Origin: CAYXOX01 sp964466745
GTDB lineage: Bacteria > Pseudomonadota > Alphaproteobacteria > Rhodobacterales > Rhodobacteraceae
NCBI GenBank assembly: GCA_964466745.1
Contig: CAYXOX010000019.1
Location: 1 to 30,336 of the forward strand
Length of the DNA: 30,336 nucleotides
Direction: 5' to 3'
The translations under genes and the position numbers were made by a program. Shown in pieces: positions 1 to 7,766 of the stretch; within the stretch, counting starts at the first letter, position 1, and the number at the start of each line of letters is the position of its first letter. Below the pieces are notes generated by a model, which had not been told where the DNA came from, ran no database searches, and worked only from the letters and a program-made list of their open reading frames with translations.

Positions 1-5
1 GCCGG

Positions 6-73
6 GCGGCGATTTCGCTTTTTCTAGCCAGATCAATCTTTTGGCTCAAGCCCTCGAAAAGCGAAAGCGCCGC
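6..73. repeat. Long inverted repeat at the left edge
   Basis: Arms at 6-22 and 57-73 are reverse complements with one mismatch (A12 against G67), 16 of 17 paired, separated by 34 nt. A smaller hairpin (AGCCA 26-30 with TGGCT 42-46) nests inside. The right arm lies in the last codons of the small minus-strand ORF ending at 46. In the first plus frame an open stretch ends at 27 with RRFRFF-stop, and the minus ORF ends RRFRFSRA-stop, so both arms spell RRFRF at a C-terminus. It could be a structure between convergent gene ends or an inverted micro-duplication. Only sequence left of the window would show whether a plus-strand gene ends at 27. Confidence 0.55.
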
Positions 74-204
74 GGGCGCAAGTGCGCCGAGATCGTCTCC
101 GCGAGGTCGTAGCGCGTCTCGCAGATGCCCGCCGGCGCCTTCGCGGCCCGGTCGAGCCATAGCTCCACCCAACGCTCGAACGGCACCCTAGGTTTTTTCC
201 GCAT
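46..204 (-). CDS. Small hypothetical protein or gene remnant (52 aa)
   Basis: Not recognised. The stretch from about residue 12 (FERWVELWLDRAAKAP and onward) has a very strong G/C third-position bias, like the real genes here, so it looks coding. The reading frame is open back to 285, but its upstream part has many A-ending codons and looks non-coding, so I take the ATG at 204. That ATG has no Shine-Dalgarno in front and lies inside a 21-bp palindrome, which weakens the start call. The protein is basic at its C-terminus (RPRRFRFSRA), with no membrane segment or known motif. It may be a genuine small protein, or the 3' remnant of a larger gene that lost its 5' part. Confidence 0.3.
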   Translation of the reverse strand: MRKKPRVPFERWVELWLDRAAKAPAGICETRYDLAETISAHLRPRRFRFSRA

Positions 205-216
205 TGAATGCGGAAA
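196..216. promoter_or_regulatory. 21-bp perfect palindrome
   Basis: TTTCCGCATT and AATGCGGAAA (10-bp arms) flank a single G at 206. It is AT-rich relative to its surroundings. It has no T-run in the right place to act as a terminator on either strand, so an operator is the more natural reading, but no recognised gene starts next to it. A minus-strand ATG (202-204) lies inside it. No cognate regulator can be named. Confidence 0.4.
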
Positions 217-285
217 GGTTTTCGGCGCCACGATGTGCCTTCGGCATGGGGCCGTTACGGCTGTTCCTGCCCTGACCGTTTCCAT

Positions 286-585
286 TCAGGTAGCTGCGTT
301 CCGCCCGCCCCGAATGCGTCAACATGGGGCGGGCGGATTTCTTTCAGCCGCCGGGTTCGCCAAGTGGCGGTTTTCCCCAATGAACTCAGCACTGCGCCCC
401 GCCCGGGTCGTCGCGCTATACGATTGATGTGCTTGAGTTCCGTGCTGCCTGCACGGCTCACCGCTCGGGCCAGTCCTCTTTTGTCAGGCGCCTGCCGCGG
501 GCTTTCGCGCGTGATGGCGTCGTGCGCGCGGCGGGCGCCGCCGGGATGGACCGTGCCGCCGGAAGGTGCCGCCGGGGCGCGAGGT
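286..585. other. Gene-poor spacer downstream of the FGE gene
   Basis: I see no convincing coding sequence here on either strand; open frames are antisense shadows or lack codon bias. It contains the plus-oriented terminator-like hairpin at 301-344 and a second hairpin at 440-456 (CCGTGC and GCACGG arms, 5-nt loop) that could end the minus-strand sulfatase/FGE transcript, although no T-run follows it on that strand. Confidence 0.5.
301..344 (+). terminator. Rho-independent terminator, plus-strand orientation
   Basis: Perfect 11-bp GC stem: CCGCCCGCCCC at 301-311 with GGGGCGGGCGG at 326-336, 14-nt loop, followed at 337-344 by ATTTCTTT. On the minus strand only an A-rich stretch precedes the stem and no T-run follows, so it points to plus-strand transcription. 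No plus-strand protein gene was recognised between 28 and 300, so the transcript it ends may be a small RNA, or a transcript coming from left of the window. Confidence 0.55.
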
Positions 586-1590
586 TCACCCGGAAGGTGC
601 GGAATAGGCCAGGCGGAACCCAACGTGGCCCGCGGACGTATCGGGCGAGGCGCCCGAGCGCGCCGCGATCCGATAGCGCCAGCAGTACGAACGGTGGCAG
701 AGATAGGAGCCACCCTTGAGCACCCGCGCTCCCTCGCGGCGGAGGGCGGCGTCCCTCGCCCTTGCCCCCTGCTTGAGCGAGTGGAGGCGAAACGCCTCCT
801 CGCACCACTCCCAGACGTTGCCCACCATGTTGTAAAGGCCTGCGCCGTTCGGTGCGAAGGCGCCGACGGGCGCGGTGGTGCGGAAGCCATCGGCGGCGGT
901 ATTTTCGGACGGGAAGCTTCCCCGCCAGATGTTGCACAGCGCGGTGTTTTCGGCGGGGCCGTCGGGCTCCGCCTCGCCCCAGGGATAGCGCACCGGGCCG
1001 AGGCCGCCCTGGGCCGCATGCTCCCATTCCGCCTCGAGCGGAAGCCGCCCGCCCGCCCATGCGGCAAAGGCCCGCGCATCGTTCCAGGAGACATGCACCA
1101 CCGGGTGATCCTCGCGCCCGGCGAGGGTGCTGCCCGGGCCTTCGGGCGCGTGCCAGTTCGCGGCCTCGACCCTCCGGTGCCATTCCGCTCCGACGAAGCC
1201 CTGGGTGCCATGGGGCCCCTCGCCGAGGTTGCCTGCGAAGACGGTGGACCATCCGAAGCGTTCGGCATCGGTCACGTGGCCCGTGGCCGCAACGAAGCGC
1301 GCGAAGCGGGCGTTGGTCACGGCGTGGATCTCGAGCTCGAAGGATTTCAGGCGCCGGCGCCGCACGGGGCCTTCTTCATCTTGCGGGAAGACGGGGCTGG
1401 CGGTTCCGATCCGGGCGGTGGTGGCGGGGAAGGCGGCGCGCGGCGGCTCTTCGGGCGGGAGAGGCGCGCCGGTTCCGCTGGCAGCCTGCCCATGCCCCGA
1501 TGCGCCGGCGGCGGGCGGTGCGCCGGCTCCCCTGGCTGCGGGGGAAGCCCGTTCCGTGCGCGGCGGAACGCAACAAGAGCCCTGCGTCAT
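586..1590 (-). CDS. Formylglycine-generating enzyme (sulfatase-modifying factor)
   Basis: Oxidises the active-site Cys of type I sulfatases to formylglycine, using O2 and a copper-bound Cys pair. The 334-aa protein carries the FGE-sulfatase fold from about residue 75 to the end: HPVVHVSWNDA (162-172), GRLPLEAEWE (181-190), MVGNVWEWC (255-263) and the catalytic segment SYLCHRSYCWRYR with Cys298 and Cys303, both needed in aerobic FGE. Residues 1-70 are a low-complexity Ala/Pro/Gly linker behind a Cys6-Cys7-x-Pro-x-Arg motif. No signal peptide, so it acts in the cytoplasm. Its ATG overlaps the stop codon of the upstream sulfatase gene by 4 bp (ATGA), implying translational coupling to its substrate. 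It is the last gene of the cluster. Confidence 0.93.
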   Translation of the reverse strand: MTQGSCCVPPRTERASPAARGAGAPPAAGASGHGQAASGTGAPLPPEEPPRAAFPATTARIGTASPVFPQDEEGPVRRRRLKSFELEIHAVTNARFARFVAATGHVTDAERFGWSTVFAGNLGEGPHGTQGFVGAEWHRRVEAANWHAPEGPGSTLAGREDHPVVHVSWNDARAFAAWAGGRLPLEAEWEHAAQGGLGPVRYPWGEAEPDGPAENTALCNIWRGSFPSENTAADGFRTTAPVGAFAPNGAGLYNMVGNVWEWCEEAFRLHSLKQGARARDAALRREGARVLKGGSYLCHRSYCWRYRIAARSGASPDTSAGHVGFRLAYSAPSG

Positions 1591-3077
1591 GGGGCCTCGC
1601 GCGCGGTGGCCAGCCAGCTGTCTTCCGCCGTCATGTTCCAGCGGATCAGATCGTCCGGGCCGGTCGCCCGCGCCCAGCCTTCCAGCAACGCGAATTCCTC
1701 CCGGCGGCGCGCGAGGATCGCGGCGATGTCCTCCGGGTCCCAGTCGTCGAGCAGGGCGGCGCGCAGGCGCCCGGCCACGGCCGCATGGGCGGGATCTGCC
1801 GCCAGATCGCGCGTTTCGAGAGGATCATCGACGAGATCGAAGAACTGGTCGGGCAGCCCGTGGTGGTAGATGTACTTGTAGCGTCCATGGCGCAGCATGC
1901 GCTGGATCACCTCGCGCCCGCCCGACCACGGCGGCACGCCATCGTTCACGTATTCGCTGAAGGTCTGGTCGTGCCATGGCGTGGCGGCGTCCCGCAGCAC
2001 GCCCGCGAAACTCCGGCCCTGAACACCCGGCAGGGACGGCGCGCCGGCGATGTCGAGGAGCGTCGGGCCGAGATCGGTGAGATTGACCACCGCCTCCCGC
2101 GTTTCGCCCCGGGGCAGCCCCGCACCGGCCAGGATGAGCGGAACCTTGACGCTCTCGTCGTAGAGCGTGGATTTCCACCACAGCCCACGCTCGCCGAGGT
2201 GCTCGCCGTGGTCGGAGAGGTAGACCACGAGCGTGGTCTCCGCGAGCCCGGCCTCCTCCAGCGCGGCGAGCACGCGGCCGATGTTGGCGTCGAGCGTCTC
2301 CACGAGGCCGTAATAGGCCGCGCGGGCGCGGGCGATCTCGTCGGGCGGCACAGAGGCGATGCCGCGGTTCTCCCGCCACCAGCGATAATGCTGATGCTCT
2401 GCCGCGGTCTGCGGCGGGGGAACCGCGGGCGGGGGAACCTGCCCGGCGTAGTGCGCGTAGAGATCCGGCGCGCACACGTAGGGTGCGTGGGGCAGGATCC
2501 AGCCCACGGTCAGCGCGAGCGGCTGCGGATCGCCGGCGCGGCGGCGCTCGCCGGCTTCCCGCAGCATCGCGATGGCCGCCTCGGTTACGGCCGCGTCGTA
2601 GCTCTCGTAGGCAGAGCGCCCAGGCCCCGAGGCGGTGAGGCTCTCGCGCCATGGGTCGTTGGCCCGGGCGAGGGGGCCGAGGTCGTGCGCCTTGCCGCCG
2701 GGCCAGTTCGGGCTGTGATCTCCCACCTCGCGCCGGATGTAGCCGCGCATCTGGTCGGGCCCCACCGAGTGCATGCGCCCGGCGAGCCAGGGGCTGTACC
2801 CGGCCGCGCCGAGAGCATGGGCGAAGGTGGGCACGCCCGAGGGCAGGATGTCACGGTTGGTCCAGCAGGATTGGGCCGAGGGCGTGCGGCCGGTGAGGAG
2901 CGACATGCGCGAGGGCAGGCAGATGGGAGAGGGGCAATAGGCGTTGTCCATGCGCACGCCGTGCGCGGCCAGCGCATCGAGATGCGGCGTGCGCACGATG
3001 CTGTCTCCCGCGTGCCCGGCGATGCTCGCGGCGTGCTGATCGGAGTAGAGCAGCAGGATATCGGGCGCGCGATCCAT
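1587..3077 (-). CDS. Cys-type sulfatase 1
   Basis: Type I (alkaline-phosphatase superfamily) sulfatase, 496 aa, hydrolysing a sulfate ester. The signature CLPSRMSLLTGR starts at Cys53, the residue converted to formylglycine. Other active-site elements: the N-terminal metal-binding YSDQH (11-15), Asp289-His290 in SDHGEHLG, and Lys302 in LWWKSTLYDESVKVP. No signal peptide (starts MDRAPDILLLYSDQH), so cytoplasmic. It is collinear with sulfatase 2: Cys53, Asp289, His290 and Lys302 have identical numbering, so the pair arose by tandem duplication. It begins 3 bp after the stop of sulfatase 2 and overlaps the FGE start. Resembles choline-sulfatase/arylsulfatase-like proteins; the natural substrate cannot be read from sequence. 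Confidence 0.93.
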   Translation of the reverse strand: MDRAPDILLLYSDQHAASIAGHAGDSIVRTPHLDALAAHGVRMDNAYCPSPICLPSRMSLLTGRTPSAQSCWTNRDILPSGVPTFAHALGAAGYSPWLAGRMHSVGPDQMRGYIRREVGDHSPNWPGGKAHDLGPLARANDPWRESLTASGPGRSAYESYDAAVTEAAIAMLREAGERRRAGDPQPLALTVGWILPHAPYVCAPDLYAHYAGQVPPPAVPPPQTAAEHQHYRWWRENRGIASVPPDEIARARAAYYGLVETLDANIGRVLAALEEAGLAETTLVVYLSDHGEHLGERGLWWKSTLYDESVKVPLILAGAGLPRGETREAVVNLTDLGPTLLDIAGAPSLPGVQGRSFAGVLRDAATPWHDQTFSEYVNDGVPPWSGGREVIQRMLRHGRYKYIYHHGLPDQFFDLVDDPLETRDLAADPAHAAVAGRLRAALLDDWDPEDIAAILARRREEFALLEGWARATGPDDLIRWNMTAEDSWLATAREAP

Positions 3078-3080
3078 CGG

Positions 3081-4565
3081 TCACTCGGCCGCGTCGAGCC
3101 GGTTGAGCTCCGCGCGCATCGGCCAGAAATATGTGCTCGCCGGCCGAGTGGCATCGGCCCATTTCGCCATCAGCTCCTTGGCGGGAAGGCTCGCTTCCAG
3201 GCGGTGGGCGATGGCATCGGGGTCCCAGCCGCGCAGCACCTCGGTCAGCAGGGAATCTCGCAGGGCGGCGTGGCGCGGGCTGGCCGCGAGATCCCTCTCT
3301 TCCTCCGGGTCCTCGGCAAGGTCGAACAGCTGGGGCGGGTGGCCGTGGTAGTAGTTGAGCTTGTAGCGGCCCTCCCGGATCATCCGGTTGACGGTGGTGC
3401 CCGGGGGCGCCCAGTCCATCCGGCTGGCCTGGCAATATTCCGAGAAGGTCCGTTCGATCCAGGGCGCGCGGCCGTCGCGTGCCACCTCGAGAAAGCTGAC
3501 CCCGCAGGCATCCGGCAGCGCGGGCGCCCCCATGGCATCGAGCATGGTGGCGGTGAGATCGGTGAGGTTGACCAGTTGCCCGCGCCGCTCGCCTTCCGGC
3601 AGGCGCCCGGGCCAGCGCAGGATCATCGGCACGCGCACCGATGCCTCGTAGAACGTGTGCTTCCACCACAGCCCGTGGGCGCCGAGCTGTTCGCCATGGT
3701 CGGAGGCGTAGACGACCAGGGTGTTCTTCGCGAGGCCGAGCGCGTCGAGCCGGTCGAGGATGCGGCCGATCATGCGATCCATCGCGGCCACAAGCCCGTA
3801 ATAGGCCGCCCTGGCGCGCAGCTCCTCGGCTTGGCTGACGTCGGCGCTTTCGGTCCGTTCGCGCCAGGCGGCGATCCATGGATGGTCTTCGCCGGCCGGA
3901 GGCTTTCGCGGATGGGCCGGGCCGACGCGGCCGGCGAAGCGGGCATAGTCTTCTGCCCGAGCAACGAAGGGCGCATGCGGCAGCATCAGCCCGACCGTCA
4001 TGGCGAAGCGTTCGCGCCGGCCGGCGGCGATCTCGGCGCCAATTCGCTCGAGCCGCGCGAGGGCTGCCTCGGTGACGTCCTCGTCCTTCAGCTCGTAGGC
4101 GCTCTGGCCGGGGCCGGAGCGGCGCAGGCTGCGGCGGTCGGGCGAGGCGGTGCCCTCCAACGGTCCCATGTCGATGCGGGGCATACCCGTCCAGTTCGGA
4201 TGATGGTCGCCCACCTCGCGGTCGCAGTAGCCGAGAAGCTGGTCGGGGCCGAGGGAGTGCAGCCGCCCGATCAGCACCGGATCGAGCCCCGCCGCGCCGA
4301 GGCTGTGGGCGAAGGTGGGCAGGCCCGAGTGGAGCACGTCCTGATTGCCCCACACGCCGGTGCGGTGGGGGTGTCGTGCCGTCATCGCCGACATCCGCGA
4401 CGGCGTGCAGAGCGGCGAAGGGCAGTAGCCCGCATCGAAGGTCACGCCTTCGGCGGCGAGCCGGTCGAGCGCGGGGGTCTCGGCAAGCCCGTCACCATAG
4501 CAGCCCGCCACCCGCGCCGAGTGCTGATCGGAGAAGATGAACAAGAGGTTGGGCGCTGACGCCAT
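3081..4565 (-). CDS. Cys-type sulfatase 2
   Basis: Type I sulfatase, 494 aa. Signature CTPSRMSAMTAR with the formylglycine-precursor Cys53; FSDQH metal motif (11-15); Asp289-His290 in SDHGEQLG; Lys302 in LWWKHTFYEASVRVP. No signal peptide, so it should act in the cytoplasm. The start ATG at 4565 has AGGAAGG upstream. Between this gene and the lacI-type gene is a 69-bp gap that holds a copy of the proposed operator (4596-4611), so the sulfatases can probably be transcribed separately from the transporter. The substrate may differ from that of sulfatase 1, because the regions between the conserved motifs diverge (for example around residues 60-80 and 220-245). Confidence 0.93.
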   Translation of the reverse strand: MASAPNLLFIFSDQHSARVAGCYGDGLAETPALDRLAAEGVTFDAGYCPSPLCTPSRMSAMTARHPHRTGVWGNQDVLHSGLPTFAHSLGAAGLDPVLIGRLHSLGPDQLLGYCDREVGDHHPNWTGMPRIDMGPLEGTASPDRRSLRRSGPGQSAYELKDEDVTEAALARLERIGAEIAAGRRERFAMTVGLMLPHAPFVARAEDYARFAGRVGPAHPRKPPAGEDHPWIAAWRERTESADVSQAEELRARAAYYGLVAAMDRMIGRILDRLDALGLAKNTLVVYASDHGEQLGAHGLWWKHTFYEASVRVPMILRWPGRLPEGERRGQLVNLTDLTATMLDAMGAPALPDACGVSFLEVARDGRAPWIERTFSEYCQASRMDWAPPGTTVNRMIREGRYKLNYYHGHPPQLFDLAEDPEEERDLAASPRHAALRDSLLTEVLRGWDPDAIAHRLEASLPAKELMAKWADATRPASTYFWPMRAELNRLDAAE

Positions 4566-4595
4566 GGGCCGGGCCTTCCTAGCGAGGCGATTGAA

Positions 4596-4611
4596 ATGTA
4601 CTCGTGTGCAT
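4596..4611. promoter_or_regulatory. Candidate LacI-type operator upstream of sulfatase 2
   Basis: ATGTACTC-GTGTGCAT, a 16-bp pseudo-palindrome with the central CG typical of LacI-family sites; 6 of 8 positions are symmetric. Its left half is the exact complement of the right half of the site at 8847-8862. Aligned over 21 bp on opposite strands the two sites share 15 positions, including the 10-mer ACGAGTACAT. It lies 31 bp before the sulfatase 2 start codon. Confidence 0.5.
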
Positions 4612-4634
4612 GGCGTAATGCAAACCCGCGCGCC

Positions 4635-5645
4635 TCATGTGGTGGCCCCGGGGCGGACCTGGGCGTCCACCCTGATCCGGCGCGGCAGGGCGCCGGGCCC
4701 GAGGGCGAGGCGGCGGATCTCGTCGGCCCCGGCTTCGGCCACGCGGGCGAGTGGGAAATCGAGCGAAGTGATGGGCGGATGGATCACTCGTGTCAGCTCG
4801 GTGCCGTCCACCGCGCAGAGCGCCACGTCGCCCGGCACGTCGATGCCCAGCCGGCGACAGGCCTCCAGCGCGCCCACCGCCACCATGTCGGACGCGCAGA
4901 GGAGCGCGTCGGGCAGGGCCCTTTCGGCGGCAAGCCGCTCGATCAGGCCGGCGCCCTCTGCGAAGCCGGGCGCGACCGCAAGCTCACCGGCTTGCGCGCC
5001 TTCCGGCGCCGCCTCCATCGCGTCGTTGAAGCCCTTCAGGCGCGTGGCATTGAGCGCGTTCAGCGGGTTCGCGGAATGCACGTAGGTGATCCGGCGGTAG
5101 CCGCGCCCGAGGAGGTGTTCGGCAAGCTGTCGCGCCGCTTCCCGGTTGTCGAAGCCCACGCAGCTGCCCTGGCTTTCCGGATCGTAGGACAGAAGCTCTA
5201 CCAGCGGGGTTTGCGCCACCCGCAGGACGGTGCGCATGGGCTCCGTCAGAAGGCCGCTCATCACCACGATCACCGCCGGACACCAGCCTGCCATCTCGCG
5301 CACCGCCGCCTCGCGCTGGGCGAGGGAGTCGGTGAACGGGAAATGGTTCACGATCAGCCCGTCGCGGTGCAGCGCCTCGGCCAAACGCTCGGAAATCGCG
5401 CCGTAGACGCCCGACATCTGCGCCGGGGCGGCAAGCGAGACGATGCTGCTGCGCTCGGATCGCATGCCCCGCGCCACCTGGTTGGGGATGTAGCCGGTGC
5501 GCGCGATCGCCGCCTCGATGCGCTTGAGAGTGTCCTTGGCAACAAGCTCGGGGCGCGAGAGCGCCCGGGAGACGGTGATCCGGTTGACGTTGGCCTCGCG
5601 GGCGATATCGGCCATCCGCGGCCTCCTTGCCTTGCCTTCGCTCAC
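4635..5645 (-). CDS. LacI-family transcriptional regulator (organosulfate cluster)
   Basis: DNA-binding regulator of about 336 aa with an N-terminal LacI helix-turn-helix (MADIAREANVNRITVSRAL), hinge helix (IPNQVARGMRSERSS) and a periplasmic-binding-protein-like effector domain (to GPGALPRRIRV near the C-terminus). The frame is open upstream to 5807, overlapping the permease gene. I choose the GTG at 5645 because GGAGGG lies 8 nt before it and it leaves the usual short basic arm before the HTH. ATG 5615 also has an excellent AAGGAGG but would start inside the HTH; ATG 5681 has a poor ribosome site. It sits between the transporter and the sulfatases on the same strand and most likely senses the imported or desulfated substrate. 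Confidence 0.88.
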   Translation of the reverse strand: MSEGKARRPRMADIAREANVNRITVSRALSRPELVAKDTLKRIEAAIARTGYIPNQVARGMRSERSSIVSLAAPAQMSGVYGAISERLAEALHRDGLIVNHFPFTDSLAQREAAVREMAGWCPAVIVVMSGLLTEPMRTVLRVAQTPLVELLSYDPESQGSCVGFDNREAARQLAEHLLGRGYRRITYVHSANPLNALNATRLKGFNDAMEAAPEGAQAGELAVAPGFAEGAGLIERLAAERALPDALLCASDMVAVGALEACRRLGIDVPGDVALCAVDGTELTRVIHPPITSLDFPLARVAEAGADEIRRLALGPGALPRRIRVDAQVRPGATT

Positions 5646-5712
5646 CGCCGTGCCCTCCGTTGTTTCCGGCCCGACTAGCATTTCCCCGGCGCTCCCTGCC
5701 AGACCGCAGCCC

Positions 5713-6219
5713 CTATCCCGGAAGATCGATGAACAGGATGCGGGTGAAGGTGAACTGAAGCACGAGCCCGAGCGCCAGGCCGATAACCGCGCCGAACGCG
5801 CCGTCACGCCAGTGGATCCGGTTCGAAAGCAGCATCGTCGTGAGGGTCATGAAGGCGGCGGTCGCCAGCGCGAAGGGCAGCCATCCGAGCGCCACCGCCG
5901 TCACGAACAGGATCGTCGCGGCGGTGAAGATCACCCCGTTGCGCAGCGCCAGCGGATCAACCCGGACGGGCGCGGGCGGCGTGCGCAGCTCGCGCGCCAC
6001 TTGCACGAGAACCTGCGCCAGCACCATCGCGGCCACGAGGGCCGCCGTGGCCGTCGGCAGCACGTCGGGGCCGACGACATCGAAGACGGGGCCCTCGGTG
6101 CGGCCGGTGCCGAGCAAGATGATCCCGCAAAAGGCAAGGATACCGATTTCCACATGGAGCCCGGCGAGGATCGCGAGCGCCTTCCCGGCGCCCCGGCTGG
6201 TGCTGCGTTCCTCAGCCAT
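5713..6219 (-). CDS. Tripartite tricarboxylate transporter small permease (TctB family)
   Basis: 168-aa inner-membrane protein with four hydrophobic segments (about 15-38, 55-75, 93-130 as a long pair, 140-160), matching TctB size and topology. In TTT systems TctB is the small membrane subunit that works with TctA and the periplasmic binding protein in cation-driven uptake. The ATG overlaps the 3' end of the tctA-type gene by 8 bp, so the two are co-translated. The conserved aromatic/charged loop NRIHWRDG precedes the last membrane helix. Confidence 0.88.
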   Translation of the reverse strand: MAEERSTSRGAGKALAILAGLHVEIGILAFCGIILLGTGRTEGPVFDVVGPDVLPTATAALVAAMVLAQVLVQVARELRTPPAPVRVDPLALRNGVIFTAATILFVTAVALGWLPFALATAAFMTLTTMLLSNRIHWRDGAFGAVIGLALGLVLQFTFTRILFIDLPG

Positions 6220-7684
6220 CGCGGCGAATCCTGAACATCATGTACCACATCACCGCCGTCAGGAGCGCGCAGAGGATCGGCACCGGGGTTGCGAGAAGCG
6301 GCCAGACGCTGCCGCCGGTATACATCGTGGCCTGCCGGAACGAGGTTTCCGCGATCGGAGCGAGCACCAGCCCGATCACCAGCGGGGCGAGGGGGTAGTT
6401 CTTGCGCTCCATGGCGAAGCCGATCACGGCGAAGGCCAGCATCACGCCCACGTCGAACCAGCTGTTGGCAAGCGCGAAGGATCCGATCACGCAGAGCACC
6501 AGAACGCCCGGAAGCAGAAGCTTCGTGGGCACGGAGGCGATGCGCGCGATCAGGCCGGTTGCCAGGTACATCACGCCCAGCATCACGATGTTGGCGATCA
6601 GAACCGAGGCAAGCACGGTTTCCACGAACTCGGGGTTGGCGCGGTAGAGCCCGGGGCCGGGTTGCAGCCCGTGGATGATGAGCCCGCCGATCAGGATCGC
6701 GTCGATCACGCTGCCGGGGATGCCGAGCGCGAAGAGCGGCACGAGCGCGCCGCCCACCGTGGCGTTGTTGGCGGCCTCGGAGGCGATCACGCCCTCTTCG
6801 GAGCCCTTCCCGAAATCCTGGGGCCGGCGGCTGAACGATTTCGCGATGCTATAGGCGAAGGCCGAGCCGATGTTCGCGCCGACGCCGGGCAGGATACCGA
6901 TCCAGGTGCCGATCAGCGACGACCGGAGCATGTTGCCCCAGTGGCGAGCTAAATCGCGCGCGCCCATGAACATTCCCTTGAGATCCTGGCGAACGCCCCC
7001 GGTGGCGCGGTCGCCGCCGGGGCGCAGCACCTCGGCGAGCACCTGGTTGCCGGCGAACAGGCCCACGAGAACAGGCAGGAGCTTGAAGCCGTCGTTTAGC
7101 TCGTCGATCCCGTAGGTGAAGCGGTAGTTGCCGCCGATCGGGTCGAGCCCTGGGAGGGCGATGAGCATACCGAGAAAGCCGGCGATCAGTCCCTTGAGCA
7201 TGTTGCCGCGGCTGAGCACCACCAGAAGGGCAAGCGCCATCATGATCATCGCGAAGAAATCGAAGGGCGAGAACCGCACTGCGATGATGCTGAGCGGCCT
7301 GGCCAGCAGCACGAGGAAGACCCACGAGATGATCCCGCCCACGAAACTGGCCACGATGGCCAGCCCGATGGCGCGGCCGGCCTTGCCCTGCTGGGTCATC
7401 GGGTAGCCGTCGAAGGTTGTCATCACCGAGGCGGCGGTGCCCGGCATGCGCATGAGCACCGCCGTGATGAGCGAGCCCGAGACCGCGCCGACGTACATCG
7501 CGCAGAGCATCGAGATCGCGTTGACAGCCTCCATCGTGAAGGTGAAGGGCAGCGAAAGGGCGATCAGCATGGAGCCTGTCAGCCCCGGGATCGAGCCCAC
7601 GACAATCCCGAGAACGACGCCCAGCACGATGTAGAAGAGCGTGAGCGGGGCCAGTGCCGCGAAGAGCGGTTCGAGGAGTTCCAT
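6212..7684 (-). CDS. Tripartite tricarboxylate transporter large permease (TctA family)
   Basis: 490-aa polytopic membrane protein, the transport-channel subunit of a TTT-family importer. The N-terminal TctA signature is clear: VGSIPGLTGSMLIALSLPFT, then GSLITAVLMRMPGTAASVMTTFDGYPM. The repeated second-half motif follows (GILPGVGANIGSAFAY, and ALGIPGSVIDAILIGGL). Multiple hydrophobic segments run through the protein, as expected for about 12 helices. The ribosome site before ATG 7684 is weak. The 82-bp gap to the binding-protein gene holds a strong hairpin, which suggests that the permeases are made at lower level than the binding protein. Confidence 0.93.
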   Translation of the reverse strand: MELLEPLFAALAPLTLFYIVLGVVLGIVVGSIPGLTGSMLIALSLPFTFTMEAVNAISMLCAMYVGAVSGSLITAVLMRMPGTAASVMTTFDGYPMTQQGKAGRAIGLAIVASFVGGIISWVFLVLLARPLSIIAVRFSPFDFFAMIMMALALLVVLSRGNMLKGLIAGFLGMLIALPGLDPIGGNYRFTYGIDELNDGFKLLPVLVGLFAGNQVLAEVLRPGGDRATGGVRQDLKGMFMGARDLARHWGNMLRSSLIGTWIGILPGVGANIGSAFAYSIAKSFSRRPQDFGKGSEEGVIASEAANNATVGGALVPLFALGIPGSVIDAILIGGLIIHGLQPGPGLYRANPEFVETVLASVLIANIVMLGVMYLATGLIARIASVPTKLLLPGVLVLCVIGSFALANSWFDVGVMLAFAVIGFAMERKNYPLAPLVIGLVLAPIAETSFRQATMYTGGSVWPLLATPVPILCALLTAVMWYMMFRIRRDG

Positions 7685-7719
7685 CTTCTGTGCCAGCCCC
7701 GGTGGGTGTGTGCGATTCC

Positions 7720-7749
7720 GGCTCCCCCCGGCTCGCGCCGGGAGGGGCC
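7720..7749 (-). terminator. Intercistronic hairpin between binding-protein and permease genes
   Basis: Arms 7720-7731 and 7738-7749 pair over 12 positions with one mismatch and one G:U, loop of 6 nt. A second GC hairpin (GGGCGCG 7751-7757 with CGCGCCC 7761-7767) abuts the binding-protein stop codon. No T-run follows on the minus strand, so partial attenuation or 3'-end protection of the binding-protein mRNA is more likely than full termination. Confidence 0.5.
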
Positions 7750-7766
7750 AGGGCGCGGAGCGCGCC

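Noticed and set aside
205..336. SRP-RNA-like strings on the minus strand (CTACCTG, GGTCAGG, then GGAACAGCCGTAACGG)
   Set aside because: The order of short strings recalls bacterial small SRP RNA, but the apical GGAAGG-AGCAG core is missing several bases and no full pairing with flanks was found. Not called as ffs; a covariance-model search would settle it.
852..4559. 1235-codon open frame on the plus strand
   Set aside because: It is antisense to the FGE gene and both sulfatases, whose motifs and overlaps are unambiguous; its Arg/Gly-rich product has no recognisable domain. Long antisense frames are expected at this GC content.
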